Of a stretch of DNA of 31,887 nt, positions 1 to 8,099 are shown one piece after another. Below the pieces are notes generated by a model. That model was not told the DNA's origin. It saw only the letters and a program-made list of their open reading frames with translations, and ran no database searches. Position 1 is the stretch's first letter. Each line of letters opens with the position of its first letter. Source of the DNA: Pseudomonadota bacterium (GTDB taxonomy: Bacteria; Pseudomonadota; Alphaproteobacteria; Rhizobiales; Hyphomicrobiaceae); assembly GCA_023430315.1 (NCBI GenBank), contig JAEZAW010000198.1, positions 1 to 31,887 of the forward strand, read 5' to 3'. The position numbers and the translations under genes were made by a program.

Positions 1-1932
1 TGGGCCATCTTCGATCGCGAGGGCGAGAGCCAGAACGCGCTCGGTCGCCGACCGCTCGAAGAACTCGGCGCGATCATCGAGCGCGTCGAGGCCGGCGCAC
101 GCGACAAGACGATCGCCGGTCTCGCGATCCTCTCCGGCAAGGAGAAGGGCTTCATCGTCGGCGCCGACGTCCGCGAGTTCGAGCAGTTCACGAGCGAAGC
201 AGAGGTCATCGAGGGCATCCGCCCCGTGCTCGCGATGCTCGACCGCATCGAGAAGATGCCGGTGCCGGTTGTGTGCGGCATCCACGGCTTCTGCCTCGGC
301 GGCGGGCTCGAGTTGGCGCTCGCCTGCCACTATCGCATCGCGACGCGCGACGACAGCACGCGCATTGGCTTTCCCGAGGTCCGCCTCGGCATCTTCCCGG
401 GCTTCAATGGTACGGCGCGCTCGATCCGCCAAGCGGGCGCCCTCGCCGCCATGCCGGCTATGCTCTCGGGTTCCATGATCCGCGCCAGCGCCGCACGCGC
501 CATGGGCCTCATCGACGAGCTGGTCGCCAGTCCCGCGAACCTCTCCTGGTCAGCCCGCAAGGCGATCACGCAGAAGCGCCGCTCCAAACCCGCGGGCGGC
601 TGGCGCAGTCTCGCGCGGCTCTGGCCGGCGAGGAACCTGCTCGTCTCCAAGATGCGCGCCGAGACGGCGAAGAAAGTGCGTGAGGATCACTATCCCGCAC
701 CTTTCCGACTGATCGATCTCTTCGAGCAGCACGGCGGCGACCTCGATGCGATGAAGGCCGCCGAGACACGCGCCTTTGCGCCGCTCATGGTCTCCGACAC
801 CTCGCGCAATCTGCGTCGCGTGTTCAAGCTCTCGGAAATGCTGAAGGCGCAGGCGCCGAAGGACATCACCTTCAAGCCACTGCGCGTGCACGTCATCGGT
901 GCAGGTGTCATGGGCGCCGACATCGCCGGCTGGTGCGTCGCGCAAGGCATGGAAGTCACGCTGCAGGATCTCTCGGCCGATGCCATCGCCAAAGGCATCG
1001 CCGCGCAGGGAAAGCTGTTCTCGCGCCGGTTCCGCACGAAAGCGCTCAAGGATGCCGCCAAAGCCCGCTTCATCGCCGATCCGAACGGCGATGGCATTCC
1101 GCGTGCCGATGTGGTGATCGAGGCAATCGTCGAGAAGGTCGAGGTCAAGCAGAACCTATTCAAGAGCCTCGAAGGCAAGATGAAGCTCGGTGCCGTCATG
1201 GCGACCAACACCTCCTCGATCATGATCGAGGACATTGCCGCGGGATTGAGCGATCCGGGTCGCCTTATCGGCATTCACTTCTTCAATCCCGTCGCGCAGA
1301 TGCCCCTCGTCGAGGTGATCCGCGGCAAGCAATCACGCGAGGATGAAGTGCGCAAGGGCTGCGCCTTCGTCACCGCGATCGACAAGTTCCCGCTCATCGT
1401 GAAGAGCAATCCCGGCTTCCTCGTGAACCGCGTGCTCGCACCCTACATGATGAATGCCATGCAGCGCCTCGAGCGCGGTGAGGCACCCGAGTTGCTGGAC
1501 GAGGCGGCGCGCGCGTTCGGCATGCCCATGGGTCCGATTGAGCTTGCCGACACGGTCGGCCTCGACATCTGCGCTCATGTCGGTCGCATTCTCGGCTTCT
1601 CGGCCGAGGGCTCGCGCCTCGAGCGCCTCGTCGCCGCCGGCAAACTCGGCAAGAAGACGGGCGAAGGTTTCTACGTCTGGAAGGACGGCAAGCCCGTCAA
1701 GACCGAGAAGCCCTACGACAAGCGCGAGCTCGAACGTCTCGGGCGCGAGCTGGTCGAACCGTTGATCAGCGAATGCGAGAAGTGCCTCGCCGAGGGCATC
1801 GTCGAGAATGCGGACCTGGTCGATGCTGGCGTGATCTTCGGCACGGGCTTCGCGCCCTTCCGCGGTGGCCCGTTGCACTACAGAGCTTCCTCAGGCGGAA
1901 AGGCAGCACCGGCTCAGCAGGCGGCCGAGTAG
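1..1932 (+). CDS. fadJ: Bifunctional enoyl-CoA hydratase / 3-hydroxyacyl-CoA dehydrogenase, 5' end missing
   Basis: Beta-oxidation enzyme: an N-terminal crotonase domain hydrates enoyl-CoA and the following NAD domain oxidises 3-hydroxyacyl-CoA. The frame is open from base 1, so the true start lies outside the window; the first internal ATG (226) would cut the crotonase fold. Crotonase motifs seen are GADVREF (oxyanion loop), GGGLELALAC with a catalytic Glu near base 310, and FPEVRLGIFPG with the second Glu near base 377. The dehydrogenase domain begins near base 885 with a GAGVMGADIAG dinucleotide-binding loop. It continues with ATNTSSI and HFFNPVAQMPLVE, carrying the catalytic His, then a C-terminal 3HCDH domain with the FGTGFAPFRGGP signature. 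The protein stops about 18 residues after that signature, so its tail is shorter than that of E. coli FadJ. It converges on the transporter gene with a 13-bp gap. Confidence 0.93.
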   Translation, partial: WAIFDREGESQNALGRRPLEELGAIIERVEAGARDKTIAGLAILSGKEKGFIVGADVREFEQFTSEAEVIEGIRPVLAMLDRIEKMPVPVVCGIHGFCLGGGLELALACHYRIATRDDSTRIGFPEVRLGIFPGFNGTARSIRQAGALAAMPAMLSGSMIRASAARAMGLIDELVASPANLSWSARKAITQKRRSKPAGGWRSLARLWPARNLLVSKMRAETAKKVREDHYPAPFRLIDLFEQHGGDLDAMKAAETRAFAPLMVSDTSRNLRRVFKLSEMLKAQAPKDITFKPLRVHVIGAGVMGADIAGWCVAQGMEVTLQDLSADAIAKGIAAQGKLFSRRFRTKALKDAAKARFIADPNGDGIPRADVVIEAIVEKVEVKQNLFKSLEGKMKLGAVMATNTSSIMIEDIAAGLSDPGRLIGIHFFNPVAQMPLVEVIRGKQSREDEVRKGCAFVTAIDKFPLIVKSNPGFLVNRVLAPYMMNAMQRLERGEAPELLDEAARAFGMPMGPIELADTVGLDICAHVGRILGFSAEGSRLERLVAAGKLGKKTGEGFYVWKDGKPVKTEKPYDKRELERLGRELVEPLISECEKCLAEGIVENADLVDAGVIFGTGFAPFRGGPLHYRASSGGKAAPAQQAAE

Positions 1933-1945
1933 GCACGCGGCGCCG

Positions 1946-3277
1946 TCAGATCAGACCGAGCGATCGCGCGAGGATCACCACGATCATCGCCGGCACAACG
2001 ACGCGCATGAGCCAGAGCCAAGCCCATCCAGTCGCATCGCGTGCGAGATCGGCGTCAGCGAGTGCGCGCCCGCGCTCCATCTGCCAACCGACGAGGACGG
2101 CGATGAGCAGGCCGCTCAGCGGCAGGACGAAATTGGACACGCTCTGATCGATCAGATCGAGGACCGGCGTACCCGCGCGCGTCAGCCATGAGACGGCGCC
2201 ATGGCCCAATGCCGATGGAAGCCCGAGGACGAATATCAGCCCGGTCATGAGTGCCGTCGCACGCACGCGCGTCGCGCCGCGGCGACGAATGCCGTAGGCA
2301 ACGCACGTCTCGAGCAGCGAAATCATCGATGAGAGTGCCGCCGCGGAAAGCAGGAAGAAGAACGTCGGGCCGATGATATGACCTGCTGGCATTTTCTGGA
2401 GGATCTGCGGAAAAGCGACGAAGGCGAGGCCCGGCCCCGAGGCCGGATCGCCACCGAAGGCGAACACGGCCGGAAACACGGCAAGACCCGCCGCGATCGA
2501 GAAGAGCGTATCCATGACGACGATGATCGCCGCTGCGGCCGGAATGCGCACAGAGGATTGCAAATAGCTGCCGTACGTGACGAAGACGGCCATGCCGATG
2601 CCGATCGAGAAGAACGCCTGGCCGAGCGCATTGAGATAGAGCGACGGCTGGCCAAAGGCGGACCAATCCGGCGCGAACAGGAACGCGACGCCCTTTTCCG
2701 ATCCCGGCAGGCTCATGGCATAGATCGCGAGTGCGACGACGATCACACCGAGCAGCGGCATGAGCCACATGTTGAGCCGCTCGATGCCCGCATTCACGCC
2801 GGTCCCGACCACCCACGCGGTGAGGACCAGCATCAGCGCCTGCCAGAAGACGACCGCGGCGCCATCCGCGATGAAGCTGTCGAAATAGCCCCCGTAGCCA
2901 TCGGGCGCGACGGCCCAGAGTGCGCTGCCAAAGCTCCTGAAGAAGTATCTCGCGGCCCATCCCGCGATCACGGCGTAGTACGTGAGGATGGCACCTGCTG
3001 CTATGACGCCAATACCTCCGACGAAGCGCCAGCTGCCACTGGGTGTCGCCATCTCGAAGGCGCTGACGGCATCGGCGGCACCACGCCGCCCGATAGCGAG
3101 CTCTGCGATCACGAGCGGGATGCCGATGATGAGGATCATCGCCGTGTATACGACGAGGAAAGCGCCCCCACCGTTCTCGCCCGCGACATACGCAAATCGC
3201 CAGATGCTGCCCAGCCCGACAGCGGCCCCGATCGTCGCCAGAATAAAGCCGAGCTTGGACTGCCACTGCTCTTGCAT
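1946..3277 (-). CDS. Sodium-dependent NSS/SLC6-family transporter
   Basis: Inner-membrane Na+-coupled symporter of the neurotransmitter:sodium symporter family; bacterial members carry amino acids or related amines. The 443-residue protein is hydrophobic almost throughout, with about eleven or twelve predicted membrane segments. The N-terminus carries the family hallmark: GAAVGLGSIWRFAY, then ENGGGAFL, matching the unwound TM1 that binds Na+ and substrate in LeuT. GIPLVIAELAIGRR follows, as is typical of TM2 and its loop. The ATG at 3277 puts this motif at residues 15-40, the usual distance. The gene stands alone and is transcribed away from the tRNA. Substrate cannot be told from sequence. 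Confidence 0.92.
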   Translation of the reverse strand: MQEQWQSKLGFILATIGAAVGLGSIWRFAYVAGENGGGAFLVVYTAMILIIGIPLVIAELAIGRRGAADAVSAFEMATPSGSWRFVGGIGVIAAGAILTYYAVIAGWAARYFFRSFGSALWAVAPDGYGGYFDSFIADGAAVVFWQALMLVLTAWVVGTGVNAGIERLNMWLMPLLGVIVVALAIYAMSLPGSEKGVAFLFAPDWSAFGQPSLYLNALGQAFFSIGIGMAVFVTYGSYLQSSVRIPAAAAIIVVMDTLFSIAAGLAVFPAVFAFGGDPASGPGLAFVAFPQILQKMPAGHIIGPTFFFLLSAAALSSMISLLETCVAYGIRRRGATRVRATALMTGLIFVLGLPSALGHGAVSWLTRAGTPVLDLIDQSVSNFVLPLSGLLIAVLVGWQMERGRALADADLARDATGWAWLWLMRVVVPAMIVVILARSLGLI

Positions 3278-3552
3278 TTGTCGCCTTTCGTGCGCGCCCT
3301 ACGACAGTACACGCCCGCACGGGTACCAAACGGAAGTTTCCCCACCCTGCTACGTCGAATGATCATGGGCCGGGGCCGGGCACATTGATCCGGGTCAGAT
3401 GCAAAGACCTGGCGCCACATTACGCAACCAATGGGTTGCAGGCGCCACGCCGCGCCGACTCGCCGTTGCGCGCGCGCTTTCCCTCGGCTAATGCTGGCGC
3501 GGGCTCAGCCCGCATATTCGGCAGTGCCGAACTGTATGTCCGGCCGCCTTCA
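3278..3552. other. 275-bp intergenic region upstream of tRNA-Arg
   Basis: No credible gene. It should contain the promoter of the NSS transporter (minus) and of the tRNA (plus). No unambiguous -35/-10 pair stands out. A short open frame that runs through the tRNA is not considered real. Confidence 0.5.
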
Positions 3553-3629
3553 GGCCCCGTAGCTCAGTTGGATAGAGCATCCGCCTTCTAAGCGGATGGT
3601 CGCAGGTTCGAATCCTGCCGGGGTCGCCA
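3553..3629 (+). tRNA. tRNA-Arg (anticodon UCU)
   Basis: A 77-nt cloverleaf including an encoded CCA. The acceptor arm GGCCCCG pairs with CGGGGTC (one G-U). The D arm contains AGCTCAGTTGGATAGAGC. The anticodon stem TCCGC/GCGGA encloses the loop CTTCTAA, giving anticodon TCT at 3587-3589. The T arm is GCAGG-TTCGAAT-CCTGC. U8, the TTCGA T-loop and discriminator G are all in place. It decodes AGA, a rare Arg codon in a GC-rich genome. No direct repeat of the 3' end was noticed downstream, so there is no sign of an integrated element here. Confidence 0.97.
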
Positions 3630-3750
3630 TTCCGAATTTCGGCCGCTCGGTTTTCTCAGCGGGTTTGCAATGTGCGTTCGTTGGGTGCGCAGCACTCGGG
3701 AGAGCGCGACTCGTCAACGATTGACGGGCTGCCTAATGCCGCTTGAGCGA

Positions 3751-4113
3751 TCAGTCGTACTTTCTGCGCAGCCTCGCCGCCATCAGGCGCATGACATTGA
3801 GCGCAAAGTAGGGGGCTTCGTCGACCATCAGGCCGAACATTCGCTGATCGATAGGTGCCAGTTCGCACGCCGTCTTGGCTCTGGCCGTGGCGCTGCGGGG
3901 GCCACCATCGATAAGAGCCATTTCCCCAAAAATACCGTTGGGTCCAATGGTCTCGACGACTTGACCATCGATTACGATTTCGACAGAGCCCGAACGCACG
4001 ATGTACGCGTGAACGCCGTGCTCATTCTCTGCAAAAATCGTCTGGCCAGCCGCGAAGTGGCTCGGCTTGCCGCCCACGGAACGGCTCCACAGCTCGAAAT
4101 TGTTCTCGTCCAT
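3751..4113 (-). CDS. Small single-domain cyclic-nucleotide-binding protein
   Basis: A 120-residue protein that is essentially one CRP/PKA-type cNMP-binding beta-roll, with no helix-turn-helix and no membrane segment. The phosphate-binding cassette is visible as FGEMALIDGGPRSATARA, with the Gly-Glu pair and the Arg that normally contact the ribose and cyclic phosphate. I chose the ATG at 4113 (MDENNF); a TTG at 4155 would add 14 unconvincing residues. It lies 84 bp downstream of a CpdA/GpdQ-like phosphodiesterase gene on the same strand, so the two may be cotranscribed. The neighbour suggests a link to cyclic-nucleotide signalling, but target and output are unknown. Confidence 0.85.
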   Translation of the reverse strand: MDENNFELWSRSVGGKPSHFAAGQTIFAENEHGVHAYIVRSGSVEIVIDGQVVETIGPNGIFGEMALIDGGPRSATARAKTACELAPIDQRMFGLMVDEAPYFALNVMRLMAARLRRKYD

Positions 4114-4197
4114 CCGGCGCCCCCAATGAATTTGATCGCCGGGAGATTGCGACAATTACGCGACAGTTTGGTGACAGGCGGCTTCCCTGCGAAGGGA

Positions 4198-5037
4198 TCA
4201 AGACCTCAGATCTTCGATCGAAGCTGCCGCTTGAGCGGCGGAATCGCTGAGCCAGAATTCAGGTCCGTTGTAGAGGAACGACCGCGTCAGAACGACGACG
4301 TCGCGACCCGTCACCGTCACCAGGGCATAGTCCGGCAGTTCGTGCGAGCCGGGGATGGTCTCCTTCGTGTGCAGGTCGAAGGCGACCTGGTGGGCGAGCG
4401 CTCGTTGGATGTGGAACGGCACGCCATGCCAAACGCCGCCGATCGGGCGGTGCACGTGCCCCATGAACATAAAGTCCGGGCGGCGAATGCGGTCGAAAAG
4501 CTCGGCCTCCTCGGCACCATTGCGCAACATGATCCGGTCCATGTGCGGCAGGCCCGTCGCGAACGGCGGATGATGCTGGAACAGCAGCAGCGGACGGTCA
4601 TTCGGCGCCTCATTGAGAGCGCGCTCCAGGAACGTTAGGCGCTTGGGGCAAAGCACACCGGCGTGGCTCGGCCCGTCCTCGTCGAGGGTGTCGAGCGTGA
4701 GGACGGTCGCGCTTTCGAAAACACGCAGCGACTGGACGAAGCCATCAGCATCGAAATCCGCACGGGGAAACACCTCGCGGAATGGCATCCGCCGATCGTG
4801 ATTGCCCATCATGAGCAATAGTGGCGCATTCAGAGAGGCCAGCGTCGACTTCAGATGCGCATAGGCTTCGAGCTGACCCCAATGGGCGAGATCGCCTGTG
4901 ATGATCACGAAATCGATGTCGGCGTGCTCGCGATTGATCGTCTCGATCGCTGCTTCAAGGCGCCATGCCGGATCGATGGCGTAGTTAGTGCGACCCCGCT
5001 CGAGAAAATGCGTGTCGGTCAGGATGACAAATCTCAT
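4198..5037 (-). CDS. Metallophosphoesterase, GpdQ/CpdA-like phosphodiesterase (copy 1)
   Basis: Cytoplasmic binuclear-metal phosphodiesterase of 279 residues. All ligands of the class are visible at GpdQ-like spacing: D8 and H10 (TDTH), D49 (TGDL), N79-H80-D81 (GNHD), H155-H156 (QHHPP), and H194 and H196 (GHVH). Family members cleave glycerophosphodiesters (GpdQ) or 3',5'-cAMP (CpdA); sequence alone does not separate these. The start codon overlaps the stop of the upstream paralogue in an ATGA, so the two are translationally coupled. The position at the end of an ABC-importer gene run favours hydrolysis of an imported phosphodiester. The adjacent cNMP-binding gene keeps a cyclic-nucleotide role open. 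Confidence 0.88.
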   Translation of the reverse strand: MRFVILTDTHFLERGRTNYAIDPAWRLEAAIETINREHADIDFVIITGDLAHWGQLEAYAHLKSTLASLNAPLLLMMGNHDRRMPFREVFPRADFDADGFVQSLRVFESATVLTLDTLDEDGPSHAGVLCPKRLTFLERALNEAPNDRPLLLFQHHPPFATGLPHMDRIMLRNGAEEAELFDRIRRPDFMFMGHVHRPIGGVWHGVPFHIQRALAHQVAFDLHTKETIPGSHELPDYALVTVTGRDVVVLTRSFLYNGPEFWLSDSAAQAAASIEDLRS

Positions 5038-5858
5038 CGCTTCACAGTTTCCCTGTCCCAGTCGGCGTAGTCCGGTGTGCCTTCGATGTCGATCGGCCCA
5101 TCGTAGCCGAACTCGACCATGTGCACGGTCACATAATCAGGACCAACGAACACGACACCATAAGATTCCGGCAACAGCGAGCGCGTGAGCAGCCGTGCCT
5201 CCGAAAAGACCGCGATAGAGGCATGGTTCGTGCCGCGAAGCGATGTCGTCGACACGCCGGCAGTGGATCCGGCGAGCGGCAGATGGCAGTGCCCGAAGAA
5301 AATATGCCGGATCTTGTGCGCATGCCGGGCGACAATGCGGCGGAACGCGGTGTCGTCGAGCAGGCGAATTTGATCCATCGGCGCAAGGTGCGTCGGGATC
5401 GGATTGTGGTGCATGAAAATCAGGAACGGGCCATCGTGGCCGGCGAGCTGACGCTCGAGCCCAGCCTGACGGGCTTCGCAGTAGTGCCCGGCGTGCGTCT
5501 TCGGACCCCACGTGTCGAGAAGCAGGCAACGCCCCATGCTGGTGTCGACGACGTTCTGTGCAAAACCGGCGTCGTCGCGGCACTCGGGGAAGACTTCGAG
5601 GAAAGTTTCGCGGTCGTCGTGATTGCCGATGCACACGTGCGCGGGCATGGGCAGATCGGCTAGGCGTGTCTTCAGGCGCACATAGTCATCAGGGTCGGCC
5701 CAGTCGGAGAGATCGCCGGTAATGACAAGAAGCTCAGCGTCGCTGTGATCGCGAAGCACGTGAGCGAGTGCCTTTTCGAAGTTGGCGTTGGGATCGCGGT
5801 TGCCAATCGAGCTACCGGGTGTGGTCAGGTGAATGTCGCTCATATGAATGAGTTTCAT
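5034..5858 (-). CDS. Metallophosphoesterase, GpdQ/CpdA-like phosphodiesterase (copy 2)
   Basis: Second, upstream copy of the binuclear-metal phosphodiesterase, 274 residues. Ligands seen are D8 and H10 (SDIH), D49 (TGDL), N79-H80-D81 (GNHD), H150-H151 (MHHNP), and H190 and H192 (GHCH). Its DREVFP-like region (ETFLEVFPE) parallels the REVFPRADF stretch of copy 1, so the two are paralogues, though clearly diverged. The ATG at 5858 (MKLIHMSD) is preferred over an upstream TTG at 5927, because it places the first metal motif at residue 8 as in relatives; the TTG would also run through a hairpin. It follows the binding-protein gene by 86 bp and overlaps copy 1 by 4 bp. Confidence 0.88.
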   Translation of the reverse strand: MKLIHMSDIHLTTPGSSIGNRDPNANFEKALAHVLRDHSDAELLVITGDLSDWADPDDYVRLKTRLADLPMPAHVCIGNHDDRETFLEVFPECRDDAGFAQNVVDTSMGRCLLLDTWGPKTHAGHYCEARQAGLERQLAGHDGPFLIFMHHNPIPTHLAPMDQIRLLDDTAFRRIVARHAHKIRHIFFGHCHLPLAGSTAGVSTTSLRGTNHASIAVFSEARLLTRSLLPESYGVVFVGPDYVTVHMVEFGYDGPIDIEGTPDYADWDRETVKR

Positions 5859-5888
5859 CGCGGCGCTCTCTGTGGTGAAAGGTAATAG

Positions 5889-5923
5889 CAACAGGCGGCA
5901 GTGGATCGCGCTGCCGCCTGTTG
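5889..5923 (-). terminator. Intercistronic 13-bp stem-loop after the binding-protein gene
   Basis: CAACAGGCGGCAG and its exact complement CTGCCGCCTGTTG flank a 9-nt loop, directly downstream (minus strand) of the solute-binding-protein stop codon and upstream of the phosphoesterase genes. There is no clear run of T after it. It could be a partial terminator or an mRNA-stabilising hairpin that raises binding-protein levels over the downstream genes, as occurs in other ABC-importer operons. Confidence 0.6.
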
Positions 5924-5944
5924 ACAACTAGGACTTCGACGCAA

Positions 5945-7204
5945 CTATTTCTTTGGCAGGAGCTTCTGCACGTCGGCGGTCATTTCCGCCAGCACTTTGT
6001 CTGGCTCGCCGGCGCGCTTGCCGGTGACGATCGAGTTCATGTGGTCCTTGATCACATCGGTGATCTTAAGGCCGTTCTCACCGGGAAATGCGTACCACTT
6101 GGTCAGCAGGTCGAGCTGGCTGACGGCGGTGTAGTGGTTCGGGCTCTGGATGTAGAAGTCCTTGAGATGAACCTCGTTGGCCTTCTTGTTCGGCGGCATG
6201 TAGCCGGTCGTCTTGGCCATGATCGCGGCGCCTTCCGGGCCGTGCCAGAACTTCATGACCTTCCAGGCGGCCTCACGCTTCTTGGGATCGCTGGCGAGGA
6301 TAACCCCGAGATTGCCGCCAGCCGGCAGGCGGCCCTTACCGGCAGCCACGCTCGGCCACTTGTGCGTCTTCAGCTCGAACTTGCCGCCGATCATCTCGGT
6401 GACCTTGCTGAGGTCGGAAGTCGACGTGAAGTGGATGCCCGTCTTGCCGGCGGCGAAGGCGGCGCGCATGTCCGGCTGGTTCATGTTCGGCATCCCGCCT
6501 TCGCTGACGAGGCTTGCCAGCATCCGAACGGCGAACTGTCCTTCCGGTCCGCCGAAGGCGACCTTCGACTCGTCTTCGGTCAGCATCGCGCCGCCCTGCG
6601 AGAACACCGGCCCCTGCCAGAGCCAATTTCCCGTGATGTCCCAGACATAGGTGACGCCGTTGATGTCGGGGCCGAGTGCCTTGATCTTCTTGGCGAGCGC
6701 GATCACCTCTTCCCAGGTGTTCGGGAGGTTGTTGGGGTCGCCGCCGGCCTTTTTCACGAGATCGAGGTTGTAGTAGCTGATCGGCAGCGAGATCGCGAAC
6801 GGCAGCGCGTAGACCTTGCCGTTGAGCGTGCCGATGTCGAACATCGCGGCGTGGAAACCCTCGGTCTCCAGCTCCTTGTCGGCCTTGATGAACTCATCGA
6901 GCGGTTGCGCGAGGCCACGATCGACCAGAGCCCTGAGACGATTGAGGCCCTGGAAGGTGATGTCCGGCATCTGCTTGGTGATGGCCTCGCGCAGCACCTT
7001 CTGCGTCGCCTCCTCGTAGGAGTCGTAAGCCGCGCGGAACGTGATCTTGATGTCGGGGTTCTGCTTGTTGAAGGCAGCCGCGATCTGCTTGTGCGTCTCG
7101 TTGAACAGCTCGCCGTAGGGATACTGGATAACCACCTCGGTCTGCGCCATGGCCGGAACGGTGGCGAGCACCATCGCGGCCGAAAGCAGGGTCTGCTTTA
7201 GCAT
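5945..7204 (-). CDS. ABC transporter periplasmic solute-binding protein (family 1, UgpB-like)
   Basis: Periplasmic receptor for the ABC importer encoded upstream, 419 residues. It has a Sec signal peptide (MLKQTLLSAAMVLATVPAMA, cleavage before Gln-Thr) and the extended two-lobed fold of the carbohydrate/glycerol-3-phosphate cluster. Recognisable stretches are the N-terminal FNKQNPDIKITF segment, the central DITGNWLWQGPVFSQGGAM region and GKTGIHFTSTSDL. This arrangement recalls UgpB and other sugar or glycerophospho-compound receptors. A good Shine-Dalgarno (AGGAGATCGACA) precedes the ATG at 7204. The gene follows the permeases in the same direction and precedes two phosphodiesterases. The ligand is inferred, not shown. 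Confidence 0.9.
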   Translation of the reverse strand: MLKQTLLSAAMVLATVPAMAQTEVVIQYPYGELFNETHKQIAAAFNKQNPDIKITFRAAYDSYEEATQKVLREAITKQMPDITFQGLNRLRALVDRGLAQPLDEFIKADKELETEGFHAAMFDIGTLNGKVYALPFAISLPISYYNLDLVKKAGGDPNNLPNTWEEVIALAKKIKALGPDINGVTYVWDITGNWLWQGPVFSQGGAMLTEDESKVAFGGPEGQFAVRMLASLVSEGGMPNMNQPDMRAAFAAGKTGIHFTSTSDLSKVTEMIGGKFELKTHKWPSVAAGKGRLPAGGNLGVILASDPKKREAAWKVMKFWHGPEGAAIMAKTTGYMPPNKKANEVHLKDFYIQSPNHYTAVSQLDLLTKWYAFPGENGLKITDVIKDHMNSIVTGKRAGEPDKVLAEMTADVQKLLPKK

Positions 7205-7262
7205 TGTCGATCTCCTGATCTACACTTGCATCTCGCGGACGCGGAACCGTCCGTTCTTGCGG

Positions 7263-8099
7263 TTATTTCATCCCCGTGAACGTGATGCCCTCGATGAACC
7301 GCCGCTGCGCGAGCAGGAAGGCGATGATGAGCGGCGCAATGATGATCGTCGCGGCGGCCATGAGGGGACCGTAGTCGGTGCCGGCCTCCTCGTTGCGGAA
7401 CGTCGCGACGCCGACCGGCGGCGTGAACAGCTCCTTGCTGTTCACGGCGATCAGCGGCCAGAAGTAGTCGTTCCAATGGGCGACGATGGAGAAGATGCCG
7501 AACGCCGTCAGCGCGGGAAGCGCGGTCGGCAGCATCACGCGCCAGACGATCCCGATCTCGGAAATGCCATCCATACGCGCCGCGTCGACGAGGTCGTCGG
7601 GCACGGTCATGAAGAACTGCCGCATCAGGAAAATGCCGAAGGCGGAGATCGTGAAGGGAACGATCAGCGCGGCGTAAGTGTCGAGAATGCCGACGTTGTG
7701 GAAGAGCAGGAACACCGGGATCGCCGTCGCCTGCGGCGGGATCAGAATGCAGAACAGGACGAGCGCGAATACTGCCTCGCGTCCCCAGAAGCGCAGCTTG
7801 GCAAGCGCATAAGCGGCAGGCAGTGCGATCATCACTTGAAGAACGAAGATCGTCACGGTCACGATAGCGCCATTGAGCAGGAAGCGCATGAGCGGTGCGC
7901 GGTCGAAGGCCTTCGTGTAGTTCTCGACGGCATGGAGACGCTCGGGCCACCAGCGGATCTCCGACAGGAAGATCTCCGACTGCGGCTTCAGCGACGTCAC
8001 GATCATCCACACGAAGGGCAGCAGGACGACAGCCGCTGCGATCAGCAGCACCACATGCCGCAGCAGGCCCCAGAGCGATATGCCGCGCGCGGTGCTCAT
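7263..8099 (-). CDS. ABC transporter permease (MalG/UgpE type)
   Basis: Inner-membrane permease of 278 residues with about six membrane segments. The MetI-type EAA loop that docks on the ATPase appears as DLVDAARMDGISEIGIVWRV, followed by MLPTALPALTAFGIF. The C-terminus (FIEGITFTGMK) is the usual ending of MalG/UgpE-type permeases, which supports completeness. The ATG at 8099 overlaps the stop of the upstream permease by 4 bp (ATGA), a sign of translational coupling. The open frame continues far upstream of this ATG, but that part is only the shadow of the neighbouring permease gene. Confidence 0.93.
   Translation of the reverse strand: MSTARGISLWGLLRHVVLLIAAAVVLLPFVWMIVTSLKPQSEIFLSEIRWWPERLHAVENYTKAFDRAPLMRFLLNGAIVTVTIFVLQVMIALPAAYALAKLRFWGREAVFALVLFCILIPPQATAIPVFLLFHNVGILDTYAALIVPFTISAFGIFLMRQFFMTVPDDLVDAARMDGISEIGIVWRVMLPTALPALTAFGIFSIVAHWNDYFWPLIAVNSKELFTPPVGVATFRNEEAGTDYGPLMAAATIIIAPLIIAFLLAQRRFIEGITFTGMK

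Noticed and set aside
3385..3591. Short plus-strand open frame reading into the tRNA
   Set aside because: It ends inside the anticodon arm of tRNA-Arg and has no recognisable protein or ribosome-binding site.
3553..3750. tRNA-Arg as attachment site of an integrated element
   Set aside because: No integrase gene is in the window and no repeat of the tRNA 3' end was noticed; the following genes look like ordinary chromosomal ones.
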